Of a stretch of 64,000 nt of DNA, positions 33,231-45,620 are shown piece after piece. Origin of the DNA: Cephalopachus bancanus (Eukaryota; Chordata; Mammalia; Primates; Tarsiidae). The DNA lies in contig JAPVLO010000570.1 of the NCBI GenBank assembly GCA_027257055.1, forward strand, positions 1,130,001 through 1,194,000, written 5' to 3'. The notes beneath the pieces were generated by a model, which saw only the letters and a list, made by a program, of their open reading frames with translations, had not been told where the DNA came from and did not search any database. Each line of letters opens with the position of its first letter. The first letter of the stretch is position 1. The position numbers and the translations under genes are program-made.

Positions 33231-36200
33231 TCCATTATTTGCTGCATCCAGGAGACTCATCTCACCACAAGGGATCCACATACTCTCAAAGTTAAAGGAT
33301 GGAAAACGAGTTTCCAGGCAAATGAATCACAAAAGAAGGCAGGATTTGCAATCTTAATATCAGACAAAATAACCTTTAAGCTATCAAAAACCAAAAAAGA
33401 TGAAAAGGGCACTACATAATGATAAAAGATTCAATTTATCAATAAGAATTATCCATCCTAAACATATATGCACCTAACACAGGATCACCAGCATTTATAA
33501 AGCAACTACTAAATAAACTAAAAAAGAATATTGACTCTAACACTATTATAGCAGGGGACTTGAATGCCCCACTGACAGCCCTAGATAGATCATCAAGGCA
33601 AAAAATCAAAAAGGGGATCTAGAACCTCAACTTGACACTTGACCAAATGGACTTAGTAAATGCCTACAGATTATTCCACCCAACAATCACAGAATATACA
33701 TTCTACTCATCACCACATGGAATGTACTCCAAGATCAATCAAATCCTTCACCATAAATCAAGCATAAACAAATTCCAAAAGGTTGAAATCTTTCCATGCA
33801 CATTCTCAGACCATAGAGGAATAAAAATAAATATCAAAGCCAACAATATTTCCCCAAAGGCCACAAAGACATGGGATACTAAACAGCATGATGCTGAACA
33901 ACAACTGGGTCAACACTTAAATCAGAGAAGAAATTGAAAGATTCCTGGAAACAAACGAAAATGAAGAAACATCTTACAAAAACCTCTAGAATGCCATGAA
34001 ATCAGTTCTAAGAGGGAAATTTATATTTCTATGAGCACACTCAAGAAAATGGAACAATCTCAAGTGGAGAGCCTAACAAATCACCTATGGGAGCTTGAAG
34101 GAGAAGATAACCAAAACCCCAACTTTAGCAGAAGAATCCAAATCACAAAAATAAGAGCCCAACTATGGGACATAGAAGACAAAAGTATCATAGAAAACAT
34201 CAACAAAACAAAAAGCTGGTTCTTTGAAAGATTGATGGGTCACTAGTCAGAATGACCAAGAAAAAGAGAGCAAAAATCCAAATAAACACAATCAGAAATA
34301 CAAAAGTTCACATCACAATTGACTCTGAAGAAATACAGAGGATTATCAGAGATTACTATGTATATCTATATGGAAATAAACTTGATAACCTAGATGAAAT
34401 GGAGGACTTTTTGACATCACACAACCTCCCCAGGTTAAAACAAGAAGACATTGAGACACTAAATAGACCAATAACAACCCAGGAAATTGACTGTGTCATA
34501 CGAAAACTACTTACCAAAAAAAAGCCCTGGACTGGATGGCATTCCAACAGAATTCTACAAAACATACAAGGAAGAGCTGATACCAATCCTATTGAAAGTA
34601 TTCCAGGCAATTGAGAAAGAATGAATTCTCCTCAAATCATTTTACAAAGCTAGTATTACACTGATACAGTAACCAAGTAAAGATCCAACAAAAAAAGAGA
34701 ACTACAGGCCAATATGCCTTATCAACATAGATGAAAAAATCCTAAACAAGATTCTAGCAAATATATTCCAAAAACATATCTCAAAAATTATTCACCATGA
34801 CCAAGTAGGCTTCATCCCCAGGATGCAGGACTGATTCAACATTGGCAAGACCATAAATGTCAATAAATACATCAACAGATATAAAAACAAGAACCACATG
34901 ATTATCTCATTAGATGCAGAAAAAGCTTTTGATAAAATCCAGCATCCCTTCTTTATAAAAACCCTCAAACACCTAAGTATAGAAGGAATATACCTGAAAA
35001 TTGCAGGTGCCATCTACAACAGACCCACAGCTAACATATTGCTAGATGGACAGAAACTAGATAAATTTCCCCTGAAAACTGGAAAGAGACAAGGCTGCCC
35101 ATTCTCACCCCTCTTATTCAATATTGTGTCAGAAGTGCTAGCTCAGGCAATTAAACAAGAGAAGGAAATCAGGGGTTTCCAAATAGGAAAAGAGGAAGTC
35201 AAGTTATCCTTCTTTGCTAATGATATGATCCTATAGCTTGAAAATCCAAGAGAATCTGTCAAAAACCTGCTTGCGCTGATAAAGGACTTTGGCAAAGTCT
35301 CAGGGTACAAAATAAATGTGGAAAAGACAGTTGCATTCCTCCACACCAACAACAAGCAGGCAGAGACCCAAATGAAAAGCATTCACAATAGCCACCAAAA
35401 AAATGTAATATCTCAGTTACTTCCTAACCAGAGAAGTGAAAGACTGCTCAAAGAAATCCAAGAAGACACAAATGGGAAAATATTCTATGCTCATGGATAG
35501 GAAAAATCAACATTTTTAAGATTTCCATCCTACCAAAGGCAATCTACAGATTCAACGTGATATCCATGAAGTTATCAACATCATTCTTCTCAGACCTGGA
35601 AATGACAATACAGAAATTCATGTGGAAACATAAATGACCACAAATAGCCAAAACAATCCATAGCAAAAGAAACAAAGCAGGGAGTATCACACTTCCAGAC
35701 ATCAAACTTTACTATAAGGCTACAGTAATCAAAACAGCCTGGTATTGGTATAAGAACAGGCACATAGACCAATGGAACAGGATAGAGATTCTGGAAGCAA
35801 AGCTTCAACTCCTCAAGCAACTCATCTTTGACAAAGCCTCCAACAGCAACCAGTGGGGAGAGGAGAACCTATTCAGTAAGTGGTGCTGGGAAAACTGGTT
35901 GACCACATGCAGAAGATTGAAACAGGACAACTACCAGTTTCAAAATGAACGAAAGACCTAAACGCAAAACCTCAAACTATAAGAATCTTAGAAAACACCC
36001 TTGTGGGAAATTGGAACTGGGAACTAATTCCTATTCAGAACACTAAAGGCCAAAACCTTAAGAAATAAGATAGACAGGTGGGACCTCATCAAATTAATGA
36101 GCTTCTGCAAAGCAAAAGAAACCATCAAGAGAGCAGGGAGACAGACCACAGAATGGGAAAATATATTTGCCAACTGTGTATCTGACAAAGGCCTAACATC

Positions 36201-36858
36201 TAGGATCTACAAAGAACTCAAAAAAACAAACAACCACTTTAAAACTGGGCAAAAAACATGAATAGACACTTCTCAATAGAAGGTTACGAGCAGCCAACAG
36301 ACACATGAAAAAGTGCTCAGCCTCACTCATCATTAGAGAAATGCAAATCAAAACCACATTGAGATATCGCCTAACTCCTGTAAGAATGGCCATCATTAAT
36401 AAAACAAACAACAACAGATGCTGGCAAGGATGTGGAGAAAAAGGAATGCTTCTACACTTCTGGTGGGAATGCAAACTAGTACAATCTCTTTGGAAGACAG
36501 TGTGGCAATTTCTGAAAGAACTAGAAAATGACCTTCCATATGACTCAGCAATTCCTCTATTGGGATTATACCCGGAGGAACTCAAATTATTCTACAAAAA
36601 AGATATCTGCACACGTATGTTTGTTATAGCTCTATTCACAATAGCAAAAACATGGAACCAATAGTGTTGCCCATCAAAGTTGGACTGGATAAAAAAATGT
36701 GGTACATATACACAATGGAATATTATGTAGCCATAAAGAAGGGCAAATATATGGACTTTGCAGCAACTTGGATGAATTTGGAGTCCATCATATTCAGTGA
36801 TATATTACAGAAACAAAGAACAGAGTTTTGTATGTTCTCACTCATAAGTGAATCTTGA
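33231..36858 (+). pseudogene. L1 ORF2 pseudogene (inner L1)
   Basis: ORF2p is the endonuclease/reverse transcriptase of LINE-1. Its first about 35 codons lie at about 24005-24109, on the far side of the provirus. Readable here are the rest of the endonuclease (IICCIQETHLTT at 33237 and the piece at 33632-33937), the RT (34252-35236) and the C-terminal domain ending at 36858. The RT catalytic box reads F-A-N-D at 35213-35224 instead of F-A-D-D, with a stop 12 bases later. Many frameshifts and stops occur elsewhere, so it is dead. Confidence 0.9.
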
Positions 36859-36952
36859 ACAATTTTAATGCTATAAGAAAGCAATTGGCATATGCTCTCA
36901 CTTATAAGTAGACCTTGAACAATTATAATGCTATAAGAAAGCAATTATTAGT
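36833..36952 (+). repeat. 60-bp tandem duplication in L1 3' end
   Basis: Units 36833-36892 and 36893-36952 share ataag, cttgaacaatt and atgctataagaaagcaatt. Other L1 copies in the window have one unit. Confidence 0.88.
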
Positions 36953-37105
36953 GGGAAACTGTCGGGGGGTGGGATTGGTAGTTGAGAGAAACTGCTAGGG
37001 GAGGGAGGGGCATACCTCATCAACAAGGATACCTGAATGATCAAAGTTTATATACCTAACCCTGGATTGGACCCCACATCTTCATAATAAAAAATTTTTG
37101 AAAAG

Positions 37106-37200
37106 GTTGTTGCATTATGAACATTTGTATACCTAACCTTGAATTATACCCCACATTTTTAAATAAAAAAAATTTTTTAAATAATAAAATTTAAAAAGAA
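37106..37200 (+). mobile_element. Outer L1, 3' remainder and tail
   Basis: The text gcattatgaacatttgtatacctaac and following repeats the last part of an L1 3' UTR a second time, directly after the end of the inner L1. It supplies exactly what is missing from the outer L1 at 20837. Confidence 0.85.
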
Positions 37201-37211
37201 AAGAAATAAGG
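37201..37211. repeat. Target duplication of outer L1 (aagaaataagg)
   Basis: Exact match to 19954-19964. Confidence 0.75.
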
Positions 37212-37403
37212 CAGGCAAATCAAGACACACTCACATTGCATACTTATAGCTATCACCAAGATACTTTCAGTACGTCTCATGAAAATTTACAATGGAAAAC
37301 TAGTCCTGAACCCTTTGGGTTTACAATAGCTTTATCAGTAAATGAATACCCTCAGATGACATCAATGCAAATTGTAATTTTTGTTTTAAAAATCAGTGCA
37401 TTG

Positions 37404-37705
37404 GCCGGGATCGGTGGCTCAGCCTGTAATCCCGCGCCTTGGGAGGCCCAAGTGAGTGAATTGCCTGAGCCTGCGGGTTTGAGACCTGCCTGGGCAACTG
37501 GCGAAACCTCACCTCTACAATAAACAAAAAATTACCCGGGCGTGGTAGCGTGTGCCTGTAATTCCGGCTACCTGGAAGTCTGAGGTGGAAGGATCGCCGG
37601 AGCCCAGCAGGTCGAGACTGCGGTGGCCAGGAGCGTGCCACTGCACTCCAGTCTGGGCGACAGAGTGAGATTCCAACTCATAAAATAAAAAAATAAAATA
37701 AAATA
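37404..37705 (+). mobile_element. Alu, lineage-specific dimeric type
   Basis: A complete dimer with an (AAAAT)n tail. The duplication aaaatcagtgcatt is present at about 37389-37402 and 37706-37719. Confidence 0.95.
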
Positions 37706-38054
37706 AAAATCAGTGCATTTACAAAATAAAGTCTGCTTAGATAATTTTCCATTTCTAAAATGTTATTTTTCTTTGAGAATATACTTACATGGTGCTATAA
37801 ACTCTGTTTCCTTAATTATTATGGAGATGACTTCTCCCATTTGTCAAATTGAAAAACTCTTTCTGTTAGATGTTTGGGTCAGTCATGTGTTTTTTTCTGT
37901 TGTTGTTGCTTGTATTTTTTTAAACAAGGTTCTAAGAACAATATAAAAATGTGGGAGTTTAAGAAATATTCATTCACAAAAAATTTGAAAATATAATTTC
38001 AAATTTCAGGAAGAAAGAACTGGATAGCAATTTATAAATTAAAGACAAATAACA

Positions 38055-38165
38055 TGGCTCATTATTCATTCATCGATTTATTTATTTATCTAATAAACAT
38101 CTATATTGTGTCCACTGTATGCCAGGCACTACTTTAGGTCTTGAAAATGGAGCAGTAAATAAACC
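38055..38165 (+). mobile_element. L2-like fragment
   Basis: The order attcattcatcgatttatttatt, gtatgccaggcactactttagg, ggagcagtaaataaacc is typical of old L2-type tails. Diverged. Confidence 0.5.
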
Positions 38166-38409
38166 ATACAAAAGCTAGTGATAAGTGTCATGAAGAAATA
38201 TAAAACCTGCATTATATATAAGATGGAGACTTACAGGGTGGGAAGAAGGAGGTTTAATTTTAAATTGAGTGATTTAAAAAACTGCTAAAATAGAGATAAC
38301 TCAGTAGACCTAATAACAAGGTGGGGAAGTCAGTAAGATAAACAAATATTGGGAGTATGTTAAGTATGTTAAGAAATATGAATACAAGAGTTATAAATAA
38401 TACACATCA

Positions 38410-38699
38410 GCCGGGCTCGGTGGCTCAGCCTGTAATCCTGCGCCTTTGGGAGGCTGAGGTGAGTGGATTGCCTGAGCCCGTGGGTTCGACACCCGCCTGG
38501 GCAGTGAGACCTCATCTCTACAATAAATCAAAAAATCAGCCGGGCATGGTAGCGCGTGCCTGTAATTCCGGCTACTTGGAAGGATGAGGCGGAAGGATCG
38601 CCGGAGCCCACCAGGTCGAGGCTGCGGTGGCCGGGAGCGGCCACTGCACTCCAGTCTGGGCGACAGAGTGAGACTCCAACTCAAAAAAAAAAAAAAAAA
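38410..38699 (+). mobile_element. Alu, lineage-specific dimeric type
   Basis: A nearly consensus copy, with a pure A tail and the duplication atacacatca on both sides. The right arm contains the perfect 7-bp hairpin at 38627-38644. Confidence 0.96.
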
Positions 38700-38939
38700 T
38701 ACACATCATTTTTACTGTCCATAGACGCTTTCAAATATTAATTAGGCCTTTTGACAGATTACTGCAGAACTAGAGTAGTTATAGTATTTTCAATTGAATA
38801 ATGTATATTTTTAAAAAGCTCAAATTAGATTGCCTGTCACATCTACCCAAACCAGAGCATGAATCAGAGATAAGATACTTCTTACTGTAAATGGAAGGTG
38901 AAAGGCAAATGAGGAAGAAGGTAAACAAAGAGAAGTATG

Positions 38940-39110
38940 TTGGAGTCAGACCGACCCACTCTGCTGTTTCGCAGCTGTGACTTTGGTAACATTATTTTAC
39001 CTTTCTAAACCTTAACTTCCTCACCAGTAAATAAGAATAACAAACTTCCTCTTCAGGTAGAATTCTTGTTAACAATATATGTTAATACGTAGTCATTCCT
39101 AGGAATCCAT
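38940..39110 (+). mobile_element. MIR SINE fragment
   Basis: The order ggagtcagacc, cagctgtgactttggtaacattattttacc, aaccttaacttcctcaccagtaaataag follows the MIR core. Confidence 0.65.
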
Positions 39111-39164
39111 TTGGCTGAGTTAAAGAAAATGAAAAACACAAATTCTTAGTATCATAAGCCAGTG

Positions 39165-39385
39165 GTTCTCAAATCTAGCAAATCATCAGAAATATTAGCA
39201 AATAAAGGCAGGCGCACACACACACACACACACACACAAATCCAGATGTTTAGGATCTTCGAGTGGAGATTCTGATTCATCTCAGCTGAAGCTACAGAAT
39301 CTGACTGTAGTTTATAAACAAACAAAATCTCTCTGGGTGATTCTTAAGATGCATAAGGTGTGAAAATCACTGCAATGAACCATAT
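39165..39385 (+). mobile_element. MER5A-like DNA transposon with (CA)n
   Basis: It begins gccagtggttctcaaa and ends gtgaaaatcactgcaa, the paired termini of a MER5A-type hAT fossil. A (CA)n run at about 39215-39238 lies inside. Confidence 0.7.
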
Positions 39386-39439
39386 GCAGAGGCAAACATG
39401 AGAACAAATTAATTAATTATTAAAAAATTTTACTAATTT

Positions 39440-39600
39440 ATTGGCCATAGAGACATCATTTTTAGAGTTAAACTCTTGGGTGAGAGCTTCAGCAACATTA
39501 CTTTTTCAAACCTAAACAAGTTAACTAAGTTTTCTGTAATTCAGTTTACTCATGTACAAAATACAAATAAGATAATGCATAACATTGTGTCAGAATAATT
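39440..39600 (+). mobile_element. MIR SINE fragment
   Basis: Diverged MIR order: ttagagttaaactcttgggtgagag, then aagttttctgtaattcagtttactcatgtacaaaatac. Confidence 0.5.
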
Positions 39601-40138
39601 TTTTTAAATATATAAAAATATGAGCTATAATTATTATTTCTACTACTATTGTGTCTCACCCTGTGGAATATACATGATTCTGTGAGATTGGTTGCAAATA
39701 GAAGTTATGAAAATCAGATGTTATATAGCTAACATCCATTAGGAAATGTGATGTTATTTGTGAAAAGTACGGGAGTTGTATCATAATATAGACTATAGCA
39801 AGTAGCACTCTAGGAAACCTTTAAACCATATCTTTAAAAATGCTAGTATGTTAGACATGAAAGTGCCTTTTGGGTTATGTATCTCCATATATTACATCAT
39901 CCCCAAATGTAATCACTTTAATTAAAATAACAATTTATCTCTGACAGCTCTGAGAGTTGACTGAGCTCCTCTGGGCAATTCTTACTTGGCATCTTTGATA
40001 CCATTGCAATCAGATATCTGAGACTAAAGTCGCATGAAACTTTACTGGACTGGATGTCCAACAAAGTTTATTTATTCTCTTGTCTAACCTTTAGATGTGA
40101 TGGCTGGAATAATTGGGGATTGGCTGGATATGTATTTC

Positions 40139-40431
40139 TTTTTTTTTTTTTTTTTTTGAGTTGGATTTCACTCTGTTGCCCAGACTGGAGTGCAGTGGCC
40201 GCTCCCGGCCACCGCAGCCTCGACCTGCTGGGCTCTGGCGATCCTTCCGCCTCAGCCTTCCCAGTAGCCAGAATTACAGGCGCGCGCTACTACACCCGGC
40301 TGATTTTTTTGATTTATTGTAGAGATGAGGTCTCGCTGCCCAGGCGGGTCTCGAACCCGCGGGCTCAGAAAATTCACTCACCTCAGCCTCCCAAAGGCGC
40401 AGGATTACAGGCTGAGCCACCGAGACCTGCT
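40139..40431 (-). mobile_element. Alu, lineage-specific dimeric type
   Basis: A complete reverse copy with a T19 head (40139-40157). The duplication tggatatgtatttctt is exact on both sides (about 40125 and 40432). The open frames across it are Alu-derived and not genes. Confidence 0.96.
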
Positions 40432-41409
40432 TGGATATGTATTTCTTTATGTGACCATTCCATGTGTTTTATTTGAGCTTTCTCATAGCACAACAATCTC
40501 AGTGTTATTGGATTTCTTCCATGTAACTGAATACCCCAGAATGAATGATCCAAAAGTCATGGGCAGAAGCTGCAAGACTTCTTATAACTTGGGTTCTGAA
40601 GACTCAGAATGTTATTCTCACTCCACTAAGGCCAGTCCAGAATCAATAATTTCTGAAAACTAGTATCTGGCACTATGAGTGTGACATATTCTCAATACTG
40701 TTATTTCTGATTTTTCCAATGCATTAACTGTTGATATTAGCAAGCATTGGGTTTTGAATATTTTGTATTAAATGTGTCAACGTTTGGAAGATCTGTTTAA
40801 ATCAGTGAGAAAATATTTTTCAAATACTAATGCTTTTGTTACAAAATCATTCAAGGGTAAAAGATTGTTCCAAAGTACAAGACACACAAATACATTTTAC
40901 TGTGACAGTATGAAAAGTTCATTGATATGGTTTCAAATTTTTCATAACTGACTTTTAAGAAACTGCCATTTGCTGAGGTTTGGTATAGTATCAAAAAATA
41001 ACATCCACACTTATTTGAAAAGGCTATAGGAATATTTTTTTCAATTACATAATTTGTGAGGTAGAATTTTCTTTATATACTTCAACCAAAATAGCACATT
41101 AGAAGATACAGGAGACAAAAGATGCTATAAAAACCTAAATGTCCTCTATTAAACCATGTTTTACAAAGATTTGCAAAATTATTAAACAATGTTATTCTTC
41201 TCACTAAGATTTTTGATTTGGGATATATATTTTTGATAAATATGTTTTTTATGCTAATATTTGTTGATCTTATAAACACTTTTAAGACTATTTTAAATTT
41301 TCATATTGAGTTAATCACTTTATTATATTTATCATCTTTAATTTCATAGGCAATACATATCAGTAATTATAATCCAAATAAACAGGTCTCTGCAATCTTC
41401 AATAATTTA
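40432..41409. other. AT-rich stretch, no feature recognised
   Basis: About 1 kb with no exon-like frame and no identifiable repeat. The open frame at 40325-40663 is Alu sequence reading into this flank. Confidence 0.45.
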
Positions 41410-41460
41410 TTATTAATTTTAAAAATTGCAGCAAATACACATAACACAATTTACCACATT

Positions 41461-41589
41461 ATAACCCAGAAAATCAATTTCTGGGAATATACCCATACAA
41501 ATTGAAAGCAGAGACCTGAGACTTAAACAAGTATTTGTACGTTTATGTTTATAGTAGCATTATTCATGATAGCCAAAAGGTGAAATCAG
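41461..41589 (+). repeat. Inverted repeat, left arm
   Basis: This is the reverse complement of 41968-42096 with 3 mismatches in 129 bases, and a 378-nt spacer. The insertion point replaces a short piece of the L1 3' UTR. Confidence 0.95.
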
Positions 41590-41967
41590 TGTGTAGTCTT
41601 GTGGCATTAAGTACATTCACATTGTTATGCAATTATCATTACATCTCCAAAACTCTTTCCATCTTGCAGAACTGAAACTTTGTACCTATTAAGCAATAAC
41701 TCTTCATTCTAGCCTTCCCCCAGTCCCTGACAACTACAATTCTACTTTCTTTCTCTATGAATTTGACTACTTTAAGTAGCTCGTGTAAGTGGAATCATGC
41801 AGTATTTGTCCATTGTGACTGACTTATTTCACTTAACATATCTTCAAAATTCATCCATGTGCCATCATGTGTCAGATTTTTTTTAATGTTTTTAAGGTTA
41901 AATAATATTTCATTGTAGGTAAATAGCATATTTTGCTTATCCAGTTATCCATCAACGGATACTTGAG

Positions 41968-42096
41968 CTGATTTCACCTTTCGGCTATCATGAATAATGC
42001 TGCTATAAACATAAACGTACAAATACTTGTTTAAGGCTCAGGTCTCTGCTTTCAATTTGTATGGGTATATTCCCAGAAATTGATTTTCTGGGTTAT
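41968..42096 (-). repeat. Inverted repeat, right arm (original copy)
   Basis: This is collinear with the surrounding L1 ORF2 end, so it is the source copy. Confidence 0.95.
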
Positions 42097-42960
42097 ATGA
42101 TGATTCTATTTTTAATATCGTGAAGAACTACTATACTGTTTGCCACAGTTGCAAACTGGGATATATTTTATATTCCTGACAAGAGTACAAGAGTATCAGT
42201 TTTTCACATCCTTTCTAATACTTAGTTTCTGTCTTTTCATTTTAATATAGTAGTCACTATAATGTGTTTGAAGTGGTTCTCACAGCAGCTTTGATTTGCA
42301 CTTCCTTAATGATTGATGATGTTAAGAATCTTACTTTCTGTGCCTATAGGCCATTTGTATATCTTCTTTGGAGAAATGTCTATTCACATTCCGTACCTAT
42401 TTTTACATAAGGTAATTTGTTTTTCTTGTTCTTTATAGATTCTATATAACAGCTCTTTATCAGATAAGTTTTTTACAAATATTTTCTCCCATAATGTGAG
42501 TTGTATTTTCACTCTGCTGATTGTGTTATTTGATGCACAGATGTTTTTAATTTAAATGAAGTTCAATTTATCTATTTTTCTTCTTTTGTTTTCTGTGCTT
42601 TTGGTGTCATATCCAGGATATCATTTTCTACTCCAATGTCATAAACCTTCTCCTATGTTTTCTTCCAAGTGCTTTATAGGTTTTGTCTTTACATTTACAT
42701 CTTTGATCCATTTTGAAATTATGCTTGTACATATTGTAGTTTAAGAATCTGGCTTTAGTTTTTGTATATAGAGATCCAGTTTTCCCAGAAACATTTGTTC
42801 AAAAGACTATTATTTCTGCCACTAAATGGTCCTGGCACCCTTGCAGAAAGTCATTTGACCATGTAAATGATGATTTGTTATTAGATTCCCTAGTATATTC
42901 CATTGGTTTATGAAATTATTCTTATGCTAGTATCATACTATTTTAATTAATATACTTTAA

Positions 42961-43639
42961 TAGTAAAGAGATCCAGAATATACCATTTTGGCATAAATAT
43001 TATTTCAAACTGAAGACATTTGAAATTCATTAGATGCAAAATAAGTTTTTTTTCAGTTTTCCTTATCTGACTAGAGACAGACACTTCTGTTACTGTGCCC
43101 TAAGTCTTCTTTCTAGGGGAGTTTTATCAGCAATGAAGACAGAGAAGACCATTCACACCTGCACAAATACACATTATCGCAAACTTTCTTTTTTTTAATT
43201 TATTCTTCTGAAAACCCATTTGTCTTTCATAAAAAGCACATTTAATTCTCTCATTGAAGTCTTTTTCTTCCTACTTCCTTTTCCCTATTAAGTTAGGTAT
43301 ATAAAACCCTATTTCTAATTAATGAGCAAACAACTTCTGTCACCCTTTTTAAGCAAACTTTGAGAACATGTTATTGGAGCATATTTCTTTCTCCATTGGT
43401 TCATATTACATTGGTTCATATACAAGTATAAAAAGCAAATGTAAGCATGGTTTCTTAAGGAGTCATCATAATCTATTTTCTTTCCTTCCTCTATGTTCTG
43501 TGCACTCATATGCATATGAATAAACATTGTCTATTCTGTGTTTTGTCACTTTATGCACAGGCCCCCAAATACTGAATCTAAAAGAGTAGAGGGAAAGTTT
43601 TTCATCCCAGAAGAGAGTAAGTTTGAAAATCAAGAAGAA
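42961..43639. other. Unassigned, possibly old LTR-like DNA
   Basis: The text at 43070-43190 has a repeat-like flavour that I cannot name. No gene is seen. The frame at 43466-43750 is partly L1. Confidence 0.35.
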
Positions 43640-44290
43640 TATGACCTCTAATTTAATTATTCTTATTTGTTCTGCTATCCAGGGTTCCTTGAGTTTCCAT
43701 GTAAATTTTAAAATGAGTCTCTCTATTTCTGCAAAAATATCATTTAACATCTAATAGGAATTGCATTAAATCTGTAGATTACTTTGGTAGCATGGATATC
43801 TTAACAATACTGCGTCTCAATCCATAAACATGGTGTTTTGGTATTCATTAGTGTCTCCTTTGATTTTTTTGCTGCAGTGTTATATCGATTTCTGTGTACA
43901 AGTCTTTCATCTCTTTTGGTTAAGTTTTTCCTAAGTATTTTATTCTTTTTGATGTCATTGCAAGTGAAAGTGTTGTCTTAATTTCCTTTTTGGACTGTTC
44001 TTTGTTAGTATGTAGAAAGATAAACTGATTTTTTGCATGTTGATTGTGTACCCTTCAACTTTGAATTCATTTATTAGTTCTGACCATTTGTATGGGTGTA
44101 TGTGGGTGTATAATCATTAGAGATTTCTACATACGATAATATATCATCTGCAATGTTAATTTTACTTATTATTTTCTGATTTGAATGTCATCTTTCTCTT
44201 TTACTTGCCTAATTGCTCTAGCTAGGACTTCCAGTACTTTGTTGAATCGCAAGTGGCCTCAAAAATTTGTAAAGTCACAGTACTTAAACA
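43640..44290 (-). mobile_element. Old L1 ORF2 fragment
   Basis: The reverse complement of L1 RT-region coding text (ccataaacatggtgttttggtattcatt and following), as at 47500-47830. Decayed. Confidence 0.7.
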
Positions 44291-45620
44291 AGTTTTAGGA
44301 ACAAAAATGTTATGAGAGTTTAAGGGAAGGAGGACAAGATTGAAAGGAGAAAAATGTTTGTCACTCTTTTCTTTCAACCATGATGATCTTCTCTTACACA
44401 AAGTAGATATTACTTTTTAACTTGAGAGTTTAATCTAGTTCTTAAAATTTTTAACTTAAAAGAATGTGGTTGCAAATATTTAGCAATATAAATGAGGAAC
44501 ACATTTTCCTTGTTTTATTTTGTTTATTAACATTGATTATTTAAAAGTGTACATATTGTGAAAATATTACATTCAGGATCTTAAACTGTACCTTTGAGAC
44601 ACTGTTCATATTCATGGGAAAAACTTTGCTGAATGTGTTGTCTGATCCTGTACATTTGTTATTTGGTTTTCGCTTTCTGGAAGCAAAAATTCCCTTTTCA
44701 AACTGCATGCTTTTAGCTCATCCTCCTAAAAGGACTTATTATCTACACTATCATTTAATGACTTATTTTTGAAAGCGTTAACTATTTGTTGCTAATGTAC
44801 TTACTTTGTAAAACCTCCATGGTGAAGGTCATAATGTGCTTTGTGAAGCAAAATTAAAAGGGGGCATTATCATAAAAGCATATTTCTATAAGTTTAGCTC
44901 TCTTTTTAATGTGTTTCTTTAAAATGGGGAACTTTTATAGAAGCTATTTTATAGGAAGTCATGGAAACTGATGAACAGTAGCAGTACTCACAAGTTCATT
45001 TGAAAAATATTCAGTCTAGCAGTTTTCTACAACAATGTCACAGGATGGCTATGAGGTTGGTCATGCTGACATCTCATCACAGTCTTCAGCTAATCACAAA
45101 TCTACTAGCACCATGGCCTTAAACAGAGCACACCAAAGAGAAACGCCACAATTGAGAGAGTAGCAGTAATATTGAGTGGAAGACATACCTTTTTTGGTTT
45201 TTGTTCAACAAATTAATTGAATATATATTAATTTATTATCAATTTAATTCTATTTTGAAAATTATTATTTTGATTAATTACTTCCCAAAGCAGACTTCCA
45301 TTTCCTAATAAAAGGAAAATATTTACATAATATAGATATAAACATTTAAACAATAATGTTTGTATTTTAGGTGATTTATGAGCTGCACTATCAATAGTGC
45401 TAATGTATTAACAGAAATATAAAATAAGAAGATCAATTTATAATGAATTCTTATAATCAGATATATAGAAAAAACAGATAGCATTAGAGCAATTAAAGAG
45501 TTCAAAATTATCCTAGACCTGAAAATGAATAGAGGAGATTTTCAGGGGCCCTTTCAGTATAGTGCTAGGCATTGTCTAGCCAATTCTTTGGAGGATTATT
45601 TAAGTGGAGTTTTAACTTTG
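44291..45620. other. AT-rich stretch, no feature recognised
   Basis: About 1.3 kb without identifiable repeats or exon-like frames. It is one of the least repeat-like parts of the window and a candidate for cross-species conservation tests. Confidence 0.45.

Larger units (their letters stand above)
33231..37105 (+). mobile_element. Inner full-length L1, 3' portion
   Basis: This resumes ORF2 directly after the provirus, starting with the duplicated tccatt, and runs to a 3' UTR and A-rich end near 37090. A 60-bp tandem unit near the 3' end is specific to this copy. Its junctions with the outer L1 (aaagttctt at about 20828, aaaggttgtt at about 37100) look like a degraded target duplication. Confidence 0.88.
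41410..42960 (-). mobile_element. Old L1M element with internal inversion
   Basis: The 3' UTR (to about 41820) and decayed ORF2 read on the minus strand. A 129-bp piece of its ORF2 end is also present in the opposite orientation within the 3' UTR (41461-41589). All frames are broken. The open frame at 42556-42744 is on the opposite strand and has no known domain. Confidence 0.78.

Noticed and set aside
40054..40476. 140-codon open frame and similar frames at 11970-12362 and 46978-47499 as host genes.
   Set aside because: They lie mostly in reverse or forward Alu sequence and read the typical Alu-derived peptides.
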